64,000 nt of DNA from Pontederia crassipes (GCA_030549335.1 CM060188.1:14201501-14265500), one strand, 5' to 3'. Shown: positions 48,253 to 59,399, counted from the first letter of the stretch. The notes: generated by a model not told the origin, from the letters alone. Made by a program: numbers and translations.

Positions 48253-49384
48253 GCGGCAATCCTTTTTCCTTTACTTCTAAAAAAGGAAAAAAAAAACTCA
48301 AAGCTATTTCTATCATACCTTTTATGCGTCTATCTCTCTCTCTCCTCCAGCGATCAGCATGGCCGCCAGAAAAGGTAGGCCAGCCCCACAGATTATTCTT
48401 GACAGAAACAGGTCAGAGACACCATCTAAAATGCTCAGCATTATATAAACATATAATAAAAAAATGGAGTGAAAAGAAGATTCACTACCAGTCTCTCATG
48501 ATTTTTTTTTTTAAAAATCTCTCATGAATGGTATACTCTATAAATTCCCATTATTTACTTCTCTCTTTTTTCCTTTTCTTTACGTTCAAGTTACCTCTAC
48601 GCATATTAACTAATTAGGGAAAAAGGAGAGAAAATTAAATTATACAAAAGTTGACAGCATGCATATACATCTGTTCTGGACATCTGAGTTCGCCAAAGTT
48701 GCACAAATTAACGACACGATTACACGAACAAGTTTCACCGAGCAGCGGACCATGCGCAATTCGGGCCCCGTCACTCTTGGAGCCATCAGCCCAAACAAAA
48801 CAATAATGCACACAGTGCCAAAACCTTATCACCACAAATCTCCTATATACACTTATAATGCGTATATACACAACATATATACGTATTTTAACATGTTTTT
48901 ACACGCCTACATGTATTTTTTTCGCTGGGGAAATAAATAATGAAATATGTAAGAGCCCGGTGGATGGTTTTGATCTACGTCACCAAATTCACTTAAACTT
49001 TACGTTTTTTAAAGAGCTTTGATCATCATGAATTCTCTTTAATTGTTATGCTGATACAAGTCCTTGACCATTCATAAAGCTGAAAACATTTATTGGATGT
49101 CCATTTCACTAATTTAATAATTTGATTTAGCTATATTTTTATATAGTAAATATAATCACTTCCGCTTTATTATTATGCACTATAAATGATTAGGTTTATG
49201 TATTCAAGCCCTTTCTCAAATATCTTTTGTTCAGGTGATAAAGAATTTATTTAAAATAAAATATAATCTCAAATCAGTTTTTATATACGTTAATATCATA
49301 AAAAAGATCTCATTGCGAATGTTAAAAAAATTGTACATGTAGTTTCAAATTTCAATCTTAAAGGTGGTACAAATTGATTGAATT
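48253..49384. other. Intergenic DNA
   Basis: At 48330-48375 a CT-rich stretch leads to ATGGCCGCCAGAAAAGGTAG, which looks like a first exon followed by a donor, but no later exon is seen. The rest is AT-rich, with nothing supported. Confidence 0.4.
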
Positions 49385-50495
49385 GGGTTTTTCTAATTGG
49401 TCCCCCAACTTCAATTTATAATTAGAACGTTCTTTATCTTTTATTTTCTTGCACGATTAGTCCTCTTGACCGATGATAGTAGGTTTTTCGGTTGCCTTAC
49501 ATACGTGGCCGACACATCAGCTGTTTCTCTCTCATCCACGTCATTTAAGTCATCCACTTCATTTAACATTTTAAACTAGGTAAATTACACGGATCATCCT
49601 CAACTTTGAATTGATTTCTAAATAGTCTTTCAACTTTGATATTATTGCACGATTCATCCACTTGACCGGTAAAAATAGCCTTCCGATTATTTTTGCGATG
49701 TGGCATAATAAAATATAATAAAAAATTTAACTACCTGACATCACATAATAAAAAATATTATAAAAATTTCAGAACGCGAACGAGCTGGCAATAGAGGGGT
49801 GTCAGCCCCCTCTCCAAGCTCGCCCTTTGGCGAACTAGCATAGGGGGTGCCGGCCCCCTCTCTAAGCTCGTCCACTGACGAGTTTCGCACAAGGGGCGCT
49901 AACGCCCCCTCGCGAGTTCGTCGGTGTTCCTATCTTTTTTATTTTTTATAGTCTTTCAACTTTGAATCGTTTAAAGACGTAGATGAGCTTGCGAGGAGGC
50001 GTTAGTGCCCCTTGTACGAAGCTCGCCGGTGGGCGAGCTTGGAGAGGGGGGCCGACGCCCCCTATGCCAGCTCGCCAAAGGGTGAGCTTGGAGAGGGGGG
50101 CCAACACCTCTCCTCTATTAGTTCGTTTGCGTCCTGAAATTTTTATAATATTTTTTATTATGTGATGTCAGTTAGTTAAATTTTTTTATTATATTTATTA
50201 TATCACGTCACAAGATAATCGAGAGACTATTTTTTATCGATCACGTGGATGAATCGTGCAATTATATCAAAGTTGGGAGATTATTTAGAAATCAATTCAA
50301 AATTAAGGGATGATGCGTGTAATTTACTTGATTTAAAGTATTAAATGACGTGAATGAGAAAGAAATTATTGACGTGTCGATCACATATATAAGGTAATCG
50401 GAAAATCTATTATCACCGATAAGACTAATTGTATTAGAAAATAAAAGTGGACGTTCTGATTATAATCAGATATCGGACCCTTCAATAAGAACCTC
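49385..50495. mobile_element. Outer foldback element carrying a nested foldback
   Basis: Left arm 49385-49576 (CTTGCACGATTAGTCC..GACCGATGATAGTAG) is mirrored by right arm 50330-50495 (CACCGATAAGACTAATTG). The arms are interrupted exactly by the inner palindrome at 49577-50329. Without it the outer element is only about 360 bp. It belongs to the same broad family as 44937-45715. Confidence 0.65.
49577..50329. mobile_element. Near-perfect long palindrome (inner foldback element)
   Basis: Two arms of about 360 bp face each other around a spacer of only about 40-50 bases near 49950. Ends are AGGTAAATTACACGGATCAT and its complement. The GC-rich inner halves carry GAGAGGGGGGCCGACGCCCC / GGGTGCCGGCCCCCTCTC blocks and repeated GAGCTTGG / CCAAGCTCG words. 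Arm identity is visibly high, so the element looks recent. No transposase frame. Confidence 0.75.
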
Positions 50496-50910
50496 GTTTC
50501 ACACGGTGCTGCCGACACGTACTAAAGTCAACTTTTATAAAGTTCTCTCCACGATTACGAAGCTCTTACGCTTTACGAAGCCTCTCTCTCTCCCGCTCTC
50601 TCTCCCCTCTCTCACTGACTCTCGCACGCATCGTCCTCGATAAAAGCAGCGGTAAAAAATGGTCGACCGCGGGATCCAACACAGCTCGCACGTGTCGTCA
50701 CCTTCCTCGACGCTCCCCCAGCAGCACGTGCCTCGGGGGGTGTAGAATGCCCCCTCTTCCTAACCACTTTTCCCCTCGTGCGGTGAAAGGTGAAAAATAT
50801 AACGAGATGGATGACGACGTGTAAATAGCAGCGACGAGTTGATGAACCAAAAACTAAGTACTCATAAATAAAAAGAAAAAGGCGTCTCGGTTAAGAAGTC
50901 GGCCACCCAC
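50496..50910 (+). promoter_or_regulatory. Promoter region of the extensin-like gene
   Basis: Contains CACGTGTC (50689-50696) and CACGTG (50725-50730), two G-box/ABRE-type sites 36 bases apart and about 280-320 bases before the ATG. A CT-rich block lies at 50580-50620. No gene is in this stretch. Confidence 0.4.
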
Positions 50911-50918
50911 TTTATATT
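50911..50918 (+). promoter_or_regulatory. TATA box of the extensin-like gene
   Basis: TTTATATT, 90-97 bases before the ATG. It predicts a start near 50945 and a CT-rich leader of about 60 bases. Confidence 0.6.
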
Positions 50919-51007
50919 CCCACCCCCACCGTCTTCCCCCTCTCCTCCTCTCCCTCACTCTCTCTCCTCCCACACTCTCTCTCTCCATCCACTACCAGTC
51001 GCTTCAG

Positions 51008-51580
51008 ATGGCGAAGCGTCTTCCCTCGTTTCCCCGAGCTCCGACCCTCGTCATGTTCCTCTTCTCGGTCGTCCTGGTGGTGGCTTCTCCGGCGGTGTCG
51101 GCGGCGTCCTCGTCGTCGGAGGTTTCTGGTCCCCTTGTCGTCGTCCGCGACGGAGTCACCTGCACAATGTGCGACTCCTGCGACAACCCCTGCCAGCCGA
51201 TCTACCCGCCGCCGCCCCCGCCCCCCCAGGCGACCGCCCAGTGCCCGCCGCCGCCTTCGTCCGAGACACCGGTCTACTACTACTCCCCTCCCCCGCCCTA
51301 CGTCTACTCCTCTCCCCCACCTCCCTCCGGCGAAGGCAGCGGCGGGGGCGGGGGCGGGGGCGGAATGTACTACTCCTCGCCACCTCCGCCGTCCACGCCG
51401 TCGGTGTACTACCCGACGCCGCCGCCGCCGAACCCGTTCTTGCCCTACTTCCCCTTCTACTTCTACAGCCCTCCGCCGCCCGACCACCACCATTTTTACG
51501 GTTCTGCCCCCGGGAAGCCGCTCTCTTCTTCTTCTTGTGCCGTCGTCTTCCTCCTCTCCCTCGCGCTGCTCTTCTTCTAA
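51008..51580 (+). CDS. Proline-rich extensin-like protein, probable GPI anchor
   Basis: A single-exon, 190-residue protein. Residues 1-32 are a signal peptide with a hydrophobic core (VMFLFSVVLVVA) and an AVSAAS cleavage site. Residues 52-62 form a short CTMCDSCDNPC cluster. Then come PPPPPPP, SPPPPYVYSSPPPP, SSPPPP, TPPPPNP and SPPPPDH blocks, with an eight-Gly run (112-119) in the middle. SPPPP is the extensin motif, where Pro is hydroxylated and arabinosylated. YYY and VYY tracts offer cross-linking tyrosines. The last 13 residues (AVVFLLSLALLFF) after a small-residue region (SSSS) look like a GPI-addition signal. It is therefore a chimeric, cell-surface hydroxyproline-rich glycoprotein of wall or plasma membrane. 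It is much shorter than classical extensins. The gene is GC-rich and looks intact. The GPI anchor is inference. Confidence 0.85.
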   Translation: MAKRLPSFPRAPTLVMFLFSVVLVVASPAVSAASSSSEVSGPLVVVRDGVTCTMCDSCDNPCQPIYPPPPPPPQATAQCPPPPSSETPVYYYSPPPPYVYSSPPPPSGEGSGGGGGGGGMYYSSPPPPSTPSVYYPTPPPPNPFLPYFPFYFYSPPPPDHHHFYGSAPGKPLSSSSCAVVFLLSLALLFF

Positions 51581-54500
51581 TCAAAACAGAAGATTCCGAA
51601 AAAGCCCATCCACTTCTCCAAAATATACCAGCAGTGGCAGCAGGATAGAGACCGGAGCAGCTTGACGCCGCCATCTGTAACTCTCATACTCTCCATCTCT
51701 CTCTCTCTCTCATGGCAAATGATGTAATATTTTTCTTTGGGGTTGTAATAATTATAGCAAACACTATATTAATATTAACGAGGGGGAATAAATTGGGTCT
51801 CTAATTTCTTCAAGTTGTATTTTTTTTAAATTGATTACATTGAAATATTTTGTAATCGCTCTACTAAATTCACCTGTAATTTGTTTTTCTTTTAATGTAA
51901 CATGTTATCGGGTCAAAAGTGTGTATCAGCCATAGTGTTTGTCATGCTCAATGTTTAATTGAGCTCATTCGAGGCATTTCTGGGAACTTGGATTTATTTG
52001 TTTTTTTTTTTGCTCAATGCAAAATAGTTTCATCTCATTAATGATCTATATAATTGAAGTAAAGCGATCAAAACTTTTCATTTAACAACCAGTGGAATTG
52101 TGGTCACCCCCTCTACTCTACTCTACTCTCCTCTCCTCTCCTCTCCTCTACACTCTATCTCTCTCTCTCTACTCTAATATACTCTACTCTCTCTCTCTCT
52201 CTCTCTCTCGGTGATTAAGTTGATATAGGAGCCAAAAGATGAGTAGGGGGTGAGGAAAAAGATGGGGATAGAAGCTGTGAAGCACATGGAGAGTTCGGTA
52301 GATGAGGATATGGTGAAGCAACATAGTGCTAAGGCACAGGGAGTTGATATGAGGACCAGTTGTGAACAATTATTGCAACATCATGTCTGCCTCTTTTTTT
52401 CATCTTGGACATTTGCGTTTCATGATGAACCTGCCAACTTACAACTCACCCTTTTTTATTATTGCAATAGGAATCAAATATTATATATGCCATCTTTTGG
52501 GGTTATTGAGGTAAATTTCACTTCCTCTTATCTTTGAGTTGTTATGAATTATTTAAAATCTAACCTTAACCCATACAAGTACAGGGCTCTGACAAGTGTA
52601 TAACTTCTGATGAAATTACTGGCAAGATTTTGATGACTATAAAAAATGTAAATGAACTGTGATCACTTAAACAAAGAAAAAAAAAGGTAAAGAAGGAAGT
52701 ACACGGTTAAATAGATCTTAATATTTCTTCTATGTGCAGAGAAATTACTTCATACTTGAAAACAATCAAGCTATTTGTCATCCAATTTTAAGACAAAAGT
52801 AAAGATGATTAGTTTTACGAGGAACCTTTTTTCTATTTCTTAAGCATTAATGTTGTCACGAACATTGGCCTCATAACATTCTAATTTTTAAAGAAAATTT
52901 ATCTCAGCTATACTTAGAAGATTTTTTAAACTATATGATTATTGTGAATTTAAATTCAGGACTTTTAGACCCATATCATAGTATATAATCTTTCAAAATA
53001 TAGGTGATAATATCATAATAGAGACCTCGATCAGTTCTTTTTTATTTCATCCTTTTAGCATATTTTCATTTTGTTTTTTTTCAAACATAATGTGACTAAA
53101 AGTTTTAAAATTAAAATACAATGTCATACTGTAATTTGCTAAAAAAATCAATACGCATTAATATATTTTAAAGGCAATTTTTATTTACACCTCCCTCCGT
53201 CATATTTTTTTAAAAAAATTTCGAGTTGGATTGTCAAATATTTATATGGGATTCTTTGAACATGTGAAGGTTGACGGCCACTTTTTTTATGCACATATAA
53301 CCAAAATACATGAAAGTGGCGAATGTAACAGTTGTGCCATTGTAACTAAAGGTCGACAACTGTTCCATATTTAAGACGAAAAATTACTAACTAATATTAT
53401 TATGGGAAAAGGTAGAACAAGATCATTGCTCTCTATTCACGGTAGAAGTGGTTGGTTTTATTTGTTATTATCAACTATTTGATAAATGAATAGCGAATAA
53501 TTATCAACGATTAAATATTTTACGTGACATAATTGAACATATGATAAATTATTTAATTCAAATATTATACAAATTTTATTATAATATAATAAATAATTAT
53601 ATATCAATTAAAAAGATAAATTCTCACAATTATTTTTTTGTTAAAATATATAGAAATTTATATTGTCAATAAATTTTATATAGTGCAATAAAAATATTAA
53701 TTACTAAATTATTTTTATTCATTGTTAACATATAAATAAATTGTAAATAATTAAGCATTAATATAAAAAAGAATATAATTAAATGATGATAAAATAAAAA
53801 TGAAAAAATAATAAGATAAGTTGCAAACAAATAATGCATTTGAATAAGAATAGAATAGGAAAAAAATTATAAATTCTTGATCTCTAATCGTTAAACGTTA
53901 GTAGAAGTAATTTTTCAATATTTTCAAGCGAAATGTTAAATGCAACTTGTTTTTATAATCTATCAAACAAAAAAAAAATAACGCTTCAACCATTAAACGT
54001 TACTTGAAATGATAATTTTTATATTGCCAGTACTATCTAAAAAATATAAAATAGTATATGTCTACCGTTCCAACAATTTTAAATAACATGTATATATACA
54101 TGTAAGATAAAAAAAAAACAAGACAACTAAAAGAAATTGTTTATAGCTTCGAATTTTATTACATTAATAAATAACTGCGAATCAACCCAATGACATTAAA
54201 ATTATGTTAGAGGGAGATTCTTACATATATTTCCATCCTTCACTTGTTCAAAAAAATATAAAAATTCAAGTGAATTTCTGCAGTTCATAACGAAAGGCCC
54301 TTAAAAAAACTAAAGGGCTTTTGCATAAGGGAAATAAGATCCAATGCAGAGGAGAAAAGGTGTCATACCCAGTAGAGTAGTTTTTCTTTTCATTTTTGCC
54401 GGCATGGTTCCTTTTTTATCCCAAAACATTTGGTCGCCTTATTTTGTTGGATTGTTCAATTTCCACATTTTAAATTTATTCTACGCGAATTTTTCGTTAT

Positions 54501-55017
54501 ATTATACATATAAATTATCAGGGACACCAATTATAAGTTAAAAATAACTTATGAGTTGTTCAAACTTTTAAGTAGTATAGTAGTAATTGTTTTTATTTTA
54601 TTTGTTTAATTCAAAATATAAAAGTTTGCGAAAATTAAGAAAAATTGTTTGTCATTGTTATTTTTTCTCATACAAATGTACATAACTTCGACTATTCAAT
54701 TCCAGATCTTTTAGTTTATAAATCTAGGCGTGTACCACTATTGCATGTTATATGTTATTTTTTTGTTTCACATATAAGGGAAATAATTAACAATATAAAT
54801 TAGTGCTATATATAAGGTGTGTTTTTTAAAATTGTCGTTAAAAAGAATAACATCATTAATTTTAATAATTTTTTTATCTCAGCCCATTACGAAAATAATT
54901 AAGGAAGGAAATATTTCTTAATAATATTTAATACTTCGTGAAAATATATGTGGCGACTACTTTTCTTAAAAAGTTAAAACGCTAGAAAGATAACATCATT
55001 AATTTCATATACACGTA
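51581..55017. other. 3'UTR, then AT-rich intergenic DNA
   Basis: The first 200-250 bases are probably the extensin-like 3'UTR. A CT-rich microsatellite block lies at 52110-52210. The open frame at 52250-52537 shows no known domain. From 52550 on the DNA is very AT-rich and no element ends could be defined. Confidence 0.5.
52110..52210. repeat. CT-rich microsatellite, (CTCTA)n / (CTCCT)n / (CT)n
   Basis: Adjacent pentanucleotide and dinucleotide tracts. Confidence 0.9.
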
Positions 55018-55345
55018 CATTAAATTATCATGATTTTTTGTATCTAACTTCAAACTACAGACTTATTTTTTTATCCCTAAACTATCACGATTTTCCCCCT
55101 TTAATCCATCCATCTACTTACGTTTTCTATTATTTTTTATATTTGTTATTTCATATTTTTCCAGAGGGAAGGATAATTTTATCTTTTCATAAATGAAAAA
55201 AAATAACGAAAAACCTAACAGAAGTGGACGGGAGGACTAAAGTGAAAAAGTCGTGATAGTTTAGGGATTAAAAATAAATAAATTCGTAGTTTAAGATTAC
55301 ATGTGAAAAATTATGATAGTTTAAGAAAGATTTATGAAAATAACT
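55018..55345. mobile_element. Short foldback element of the 27125 family
   Basis: Left arm (AAATTATCATGATTTTTTG, CCCTAAACTATCACGATTTT) and right arm (GTCGTGATAGTTTAGGGAT, AAATTATGATAGTTTAAG) are inverted copies around TTTTCCAGAGGGAAGG. It has the same arms as the long-TIR element at 27125 but no captured interior. The outer left end is diverged. Confidence 0.65.
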
Positions 55346-55722
55346 CAAAGTTCTTATATAAGTTCGTTATAAGAAAATAATCAAAAGCCTAAATTAAATT
55401 ATCCAAACAAAATAAAGGAAAACATTGTAGTCCCCTAGATTAAGCACCAAAAGCCACAGTGTGCAGAAAAGCAGAACCCATGTAAGAAAAAATTGCTTAG
55501 ATTCTTATATAAGTTATTTTATATTTTTATTTTAATTATATTTCCAAAGGAGATATCGAATTATAGGCATTCCAACAATTGGCGTTATTATTCTATTTAA
55601 GAATCAAAGAAAATAATAATTATTTTATTATTGTTGTTGTTTTCCTTATCTTATGCAAGATAATATTATTATATCCTATTGACGCAGAGTTATGAACTAA
55701 GACGTATCTAAGATCAAAATAT
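55346..55722. other. AT-rich intergenic DNA
   Basis: Nothing supported. Confidence 0.5.
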
Positions 55723-56310
55723 GGGTTAATTCTTTAAACATCTATTGAACTATAACAATTTTTCGTGACTAATTATAATATATGAACTTACTTCAGCACG
55801 TCCTTAAATTATACCGAAATTTTTACGTTAGTTGGTTTGTTTAATTATGTTAACTTTCTATTATTTTTTTATTTTTTTCTATTTATTAGATGTCTAGATT
55901 CTAGTCTCTCTTTTAATGTTTAAAAAGAATATAATAATAAATATTATAAAAAATAAAAAATTATTTCAAAAAGAAAGGGTGTTGCCTCCTCCTCCTCTCC
56001 TTACGACAGCCTCGTCGGGCGCTGGCGAAAAACCCCCTCTCCCTTCGGCGACCTCACCTGCATCTATGGGAGAGGAGAGGAGGGTGACGGTATCTTCAGC
56101 TTGACGTTATACGACGAGCCGTGGCGCAAGTTCCTTCGAAGACGGTATCTTTAACTTGGGCGAGGGAAATTGCAAAGGAGATGTTTGATGTCGGTCACTA
56201 ATGCGCACCATTGCCTCTAGGCTGAGGCTTCCCTGGACAATGCCATCGTTCATCACCGCGGCCACGCGCAGACCACCTCTGTCCAAGTTTACGCTCTCCT
56301 CACGTTCTCT

Positions 56311-56466
56311 TCCTTCCCTTCGGGTGTGAACGACATGACCTCCTCGTCCTCTTTCCTTTTTCGTGATGCACTCTCCGGGGCTCGGATCCTTCCCTTCGGG
56401 TGCGAACGACATGACCTCCTCCTCCTCCTCTTTCCTTTTTTCGTGATGCACTCTCCGGGGCTCGGA
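56311..56466. repeat. Tandem duplication, 76-80 bp
   Basis: Two nearly identical copies, 56311-56386 and 56387-56466, each contain CCTTCCCTTCGGGTG, AACGACATGACCTCCTC and GTGATGCACTCTCCGGGG. They lie in the interior of the long-TIR element. Confidence 0.9.
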
Positions 56467-56854
56467 GTAGCGTGTGCGGTGTCATGCTTGACTGATTCCA
56501 TCGTCCACATCGTTACACCACCACCACGCTGGAGATGATCCCGTGGTGTCGAACTCACTGATGGCCACCATCATGTGGTCGCAAATGAATCAGCATTGAA
56601 ATCTCGTCTTGTTCCACCTCTACCGCCAGCAACAACATAGCTGCGCCGTGGCCGGGGGTGCCCCGTCATCTTCGTCGTTCTCCAGCGTGAAGGTAGAACT
56701 ATAGTTGCTGGCTCCTCTTTCGCCGATGGACGATGAGGTTGCTTGAGGGCTCCTCCTCTTTCGACGAGGTCGCCAAAGGAAGAGAGGAGGGGGCGCCGCC
56801 ACCCTCCTATTCTGCAAGCGCCCGGCGAGGTCCATTACTAGAAAAACGCGGATT

Positions 56855-57320
56855 ACCGACGGTCCGAACCGTCGGTAATCAGCCCGAAAATCGTCGGTCA
56901 CGCAATTACCGACGATTTTTAAGTCGAAATCGATCCGTCGAAAAAACGCTCGTCGCAAACGAATTTGCGACGGTTGAAAAAAAATTGTCGAAAATATCGA
57001 CGGTTCTGGCCGTCGGAACAGTCCCCGGTGGTTCGACCCGTCGAAATTTTCCGACGGTTGCAACCGTCGGAAAAGTCCCCGGCGGTTCGAACCGTCGATA
57101 TTTCCAACGGTTGCAACCGCCGGAAAAGTCCCCGGCGGTTCAAATCGTTGATATTTCCGATGGTTGCAACCGCCGGAAAAGGCCAGCGGTCCGAGCCGTC
57201 GATATTTCCGACGGTTGCAACCGTCGGAAAAGGCCGACGATCCGAGTTGTCACAACTTTTCGACGGTCCCAACTGTCGAAACTTTAGACGGGCATCGCAA
57301 CCGTCGATCTTTTGACGGTC
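56855..57320. repeat. CACTA left subterminal repeat array
   Basis: About a dozen hairpin motifs of the form CCGACGGTTGCAACCGTCGG, many spaced 35-50 bases apart (TATTTCCGACGG.. / CCGTCGGAAAAG). These fit subterminal transposase-binding repeats. Confidence 0.8.
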
Positions 57321-57349
57321 GCAAATAATTTTTTAAATATAAAAAAAAT

Positions 57350-57600
57350 TAGCGGCCGGATCCGGCTTCCTGGCGGCCGATCCGGCGCCAGGCGGCCGAT
57401 CCGGCGCCAGGCGGCCGGATCCGGCCTCCAGCGACCGGATCGGCCGCCAGGCGGCCGGATCGGCCGCCAATCGGCCGCCAAGCGGCAGGATCCGACCTCC
57501 AGCGCCCGGATCCGGCCGCCTAACGGCCGATCCGGCCGCCTGGCGGCCGATCTGGCCGCTGGAGGCCGGATCCGAACGGTCACGGCCGGATCCGGCCGAC
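57350..57600. repeat. GC-rich palindromic array inside the CACTA element
   Basis: Repeated GGCGGCCGATCCGG, GGATCGGCCGCC and GCCAGGCGG words, the same vocabulary as at 25320-25770 in the hAT-like element. Long chance frames cross it on both strands. Confidence 0.7.
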
Positions 57601-58099
57601 AGCAGAGAGAGAGATGCTGGCGCGGAGCGGGAGAGAGAGAGATACGCCGGCGCGGGAGAGGGTCGCCGGCGTCCGGCATGGGAGGGTCGTCGGCGTCCGG
57701 CGCGCAGGAGAGGCCGATCCGGTGCTCGTGGCCAGGAGAGGGAGAGAGGAGAGGAGGGAGACAGAGAGGAGTGGAGGGAGGAGGGAGAGAGAAGAGGGAG
57801 GAGGGAAAATATATAAAGGAAAAAAGTGGAAAGAAAGCGGGAAAAGGGAAAAAAAAGCGGGATAACGAAATTTTAATTACTGACGGTTTCGGCCGTCGAA
57901 AACGTAAATAATAAATATTTTTATTTTATTTAGTTATATATAATATTCATTTTTTATTTTACTGACGGTTTGAACCGTCGGTAATATTTACCGACGGTTT
58001 GGACCGTCGCTAGTTATATTAATAAAATACTCTTATATATGATATTATTATATATTTACCGATGGTTATGACCTTCAGAAATTGCGACGGATATCCGTC

Positions 58100-58640
58100 G
58101 GAAATATCGACGTTCCTAATCGACGAAAAATTAAATAATAATATAATAAATTATATAATTAATTTTTTTTATTTTTGACGGTCACAACCGTCGGAAAATC
58201 CATTGAAAAAATTTAATAATAATATTAAAAATATATAATTTAATTTTTTTTATTTTTGACGGTCCTAACCGTTGAAAAAGTCGTCGGAAATTGCGACGTA
58301 TGGATATCCGTCGAAAATATCGACGTTCCTAATCGTCAAAAAATTAAATAATAATATAATAAATTATATAATTAATTTTTTTAATTTCCGACGGTCGTGA
58401 CCGTCGGAAAATCCGTCGAAAAAAATTAATAATAATATTAAAAATATATAATTTAATTTTTTATTTTCGACGGTCGTAACCGTCGGAAAAGTCGTCGGAA
58501 ATTACGACGGATGGATATCCGTCGAAAATATCGACGTTCCTAATCGTCGAAAAATTAAATAATAATATAAATTATTTTCGACGGTCATAACCGTCGAAAA
58601 ATCCGTCGGAAACGAAACCGTCGAAAAATCCGTCGCAAAT
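58100..58640. repeat. About 212-bp tandem repeat in the CACTA right half
   Basis: CGACGTTCCTAATCG recurs at 58108, 58321 and 58532. Between the recurrences the order is AATAATATAA, GACGGTC..ACCGTCGGAAAATCC, AATAATATTAAAAATATA, then another GACGGTC motif. Confidence 0.8.
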
Positions 58641-58933
58641 TACGACGGATTTAGAACCGTCGAAAATTATCCGTCAGAAAATCACGATTTTCTTGTAGTG
58701 GTCGCTGAAGGGAGAGGAGGGGGCACCCCTTTTTTAATGGTTTTAAATTTTTATACTATATATTATTATATTGTTTTTAAACATTAAAAGTGAGGAGAAG
58801 GACAATTTAGTCTTTCATAAATAAAAAAATAAAAGATAAAGAAATTAACATAATTAGATTGATCGGTTAAAGTGAAAATCTTGATATAATTTAGAGACAC
58901 TATAGTTCATAAGAGGTTTAAAAAAATAGCTTA

Positions 58934-59399
58934 TAAAATAATGGCCCCCTTATATCCTTTGTGTTTATTTATTTTATTTTTAAACTAAGTTTATTAGTCC
59001 TTTTTTTAATGGGAAAATGATGAATATACTTAGGTAGTTACCTCCCGTGAACTATCACCAAGTCAAACATAACATTTGATTTTTTTTCGAGGTTTAGGAC
59101 TAACGATATTAATGGATAGTCGATCAAACTACTTTTTTCGTGTATTAAGTCGTATCTTAAATTTGTGTGGGTCAAAGTGAATAATATTTTAATTTGATGG
59201 GGAAGTGTTACGTAATGATATTAGAATCGATCTCACATATAAACTTGAGACACGTGGGAAATCCTTAGAGTTCCATAATGGGAAAAGATTGCACTGACTC
59301 CGATGTTTGAGTCTAAGTGTATCAATGGATGATCCCACATAGGTAAAACACAAAAGTGATTATGAACTTATATATAACTGCTTCTTTCACCCATCAAGA
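58934..59399. other. AT-rich intergenic DNA
   Basis: Nothing supported; a third, very diverged copy of the adjacent tandem unit may begin here. Confidence 0.4.

Larger units (their letters stand above)
56833..58700. mobile_element. Non-autonomous CACTA (En/Spm) transposon
   Basis: The left end CATTACTAGAAAAACGCG and the inverted right end CACTACAAGAAAATCGTG are CACTA-type termini, with the left one slightly mutated. GTC flanks both ends (56830-56832 and 58701-58703), the 3-bp duplication expected. Both subterminal regions are packed with ACCGACGGTnnnnACCGTCGG-type inverted motifs, as needed for transposase binding. The 1,868-bp element has no transposase. Inside are a GC-rich array (57350-57600), a purine-rich tract (57600-57860) and a tandem repeat (58100-58700). 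Confidence 0.88.
55723..58933. mobile_element. Long-TIR element with captured-looking interior, split by CACTA
   Basis: Left arm 55723-55950 (GGTTAATTCTTTAAAC .. CTTTTAATGTTTAAAAA) and right arm about 58765-58933 (TTTTTAAACATTAAAAG .. GAGGTTTAAAAAAATAGC) are inverted copies of about 170-220 bp. The original element was about 1.34 kb. Its interior is GC-rich, with Glu/Arg/Pro-rich chance frames. The CACTA element at 56833-58700 is inserted near the right arm. Confidence 0.65.

Noticed and set aside
48330-48380. ATGGCCGCCAGAAAAG-GTAGG as a first exon
   Set aside because: Looks like a start plus donor, but no downstream exon or coding-like stretch could be found.
51135-51665. Alternative frames through the extensin-like gene
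   Set aside because: Arg/Pro/Leu-rich shadows; only the frame from 51008 has a signal peptide, SPPPP motifs and a hydrophobic tail.
57312-57911. 199-codon frame in the CACTA element
   Set aside because: Derived from the GGCGGCC/GATC array and the purine tract. No transposase or known domain.
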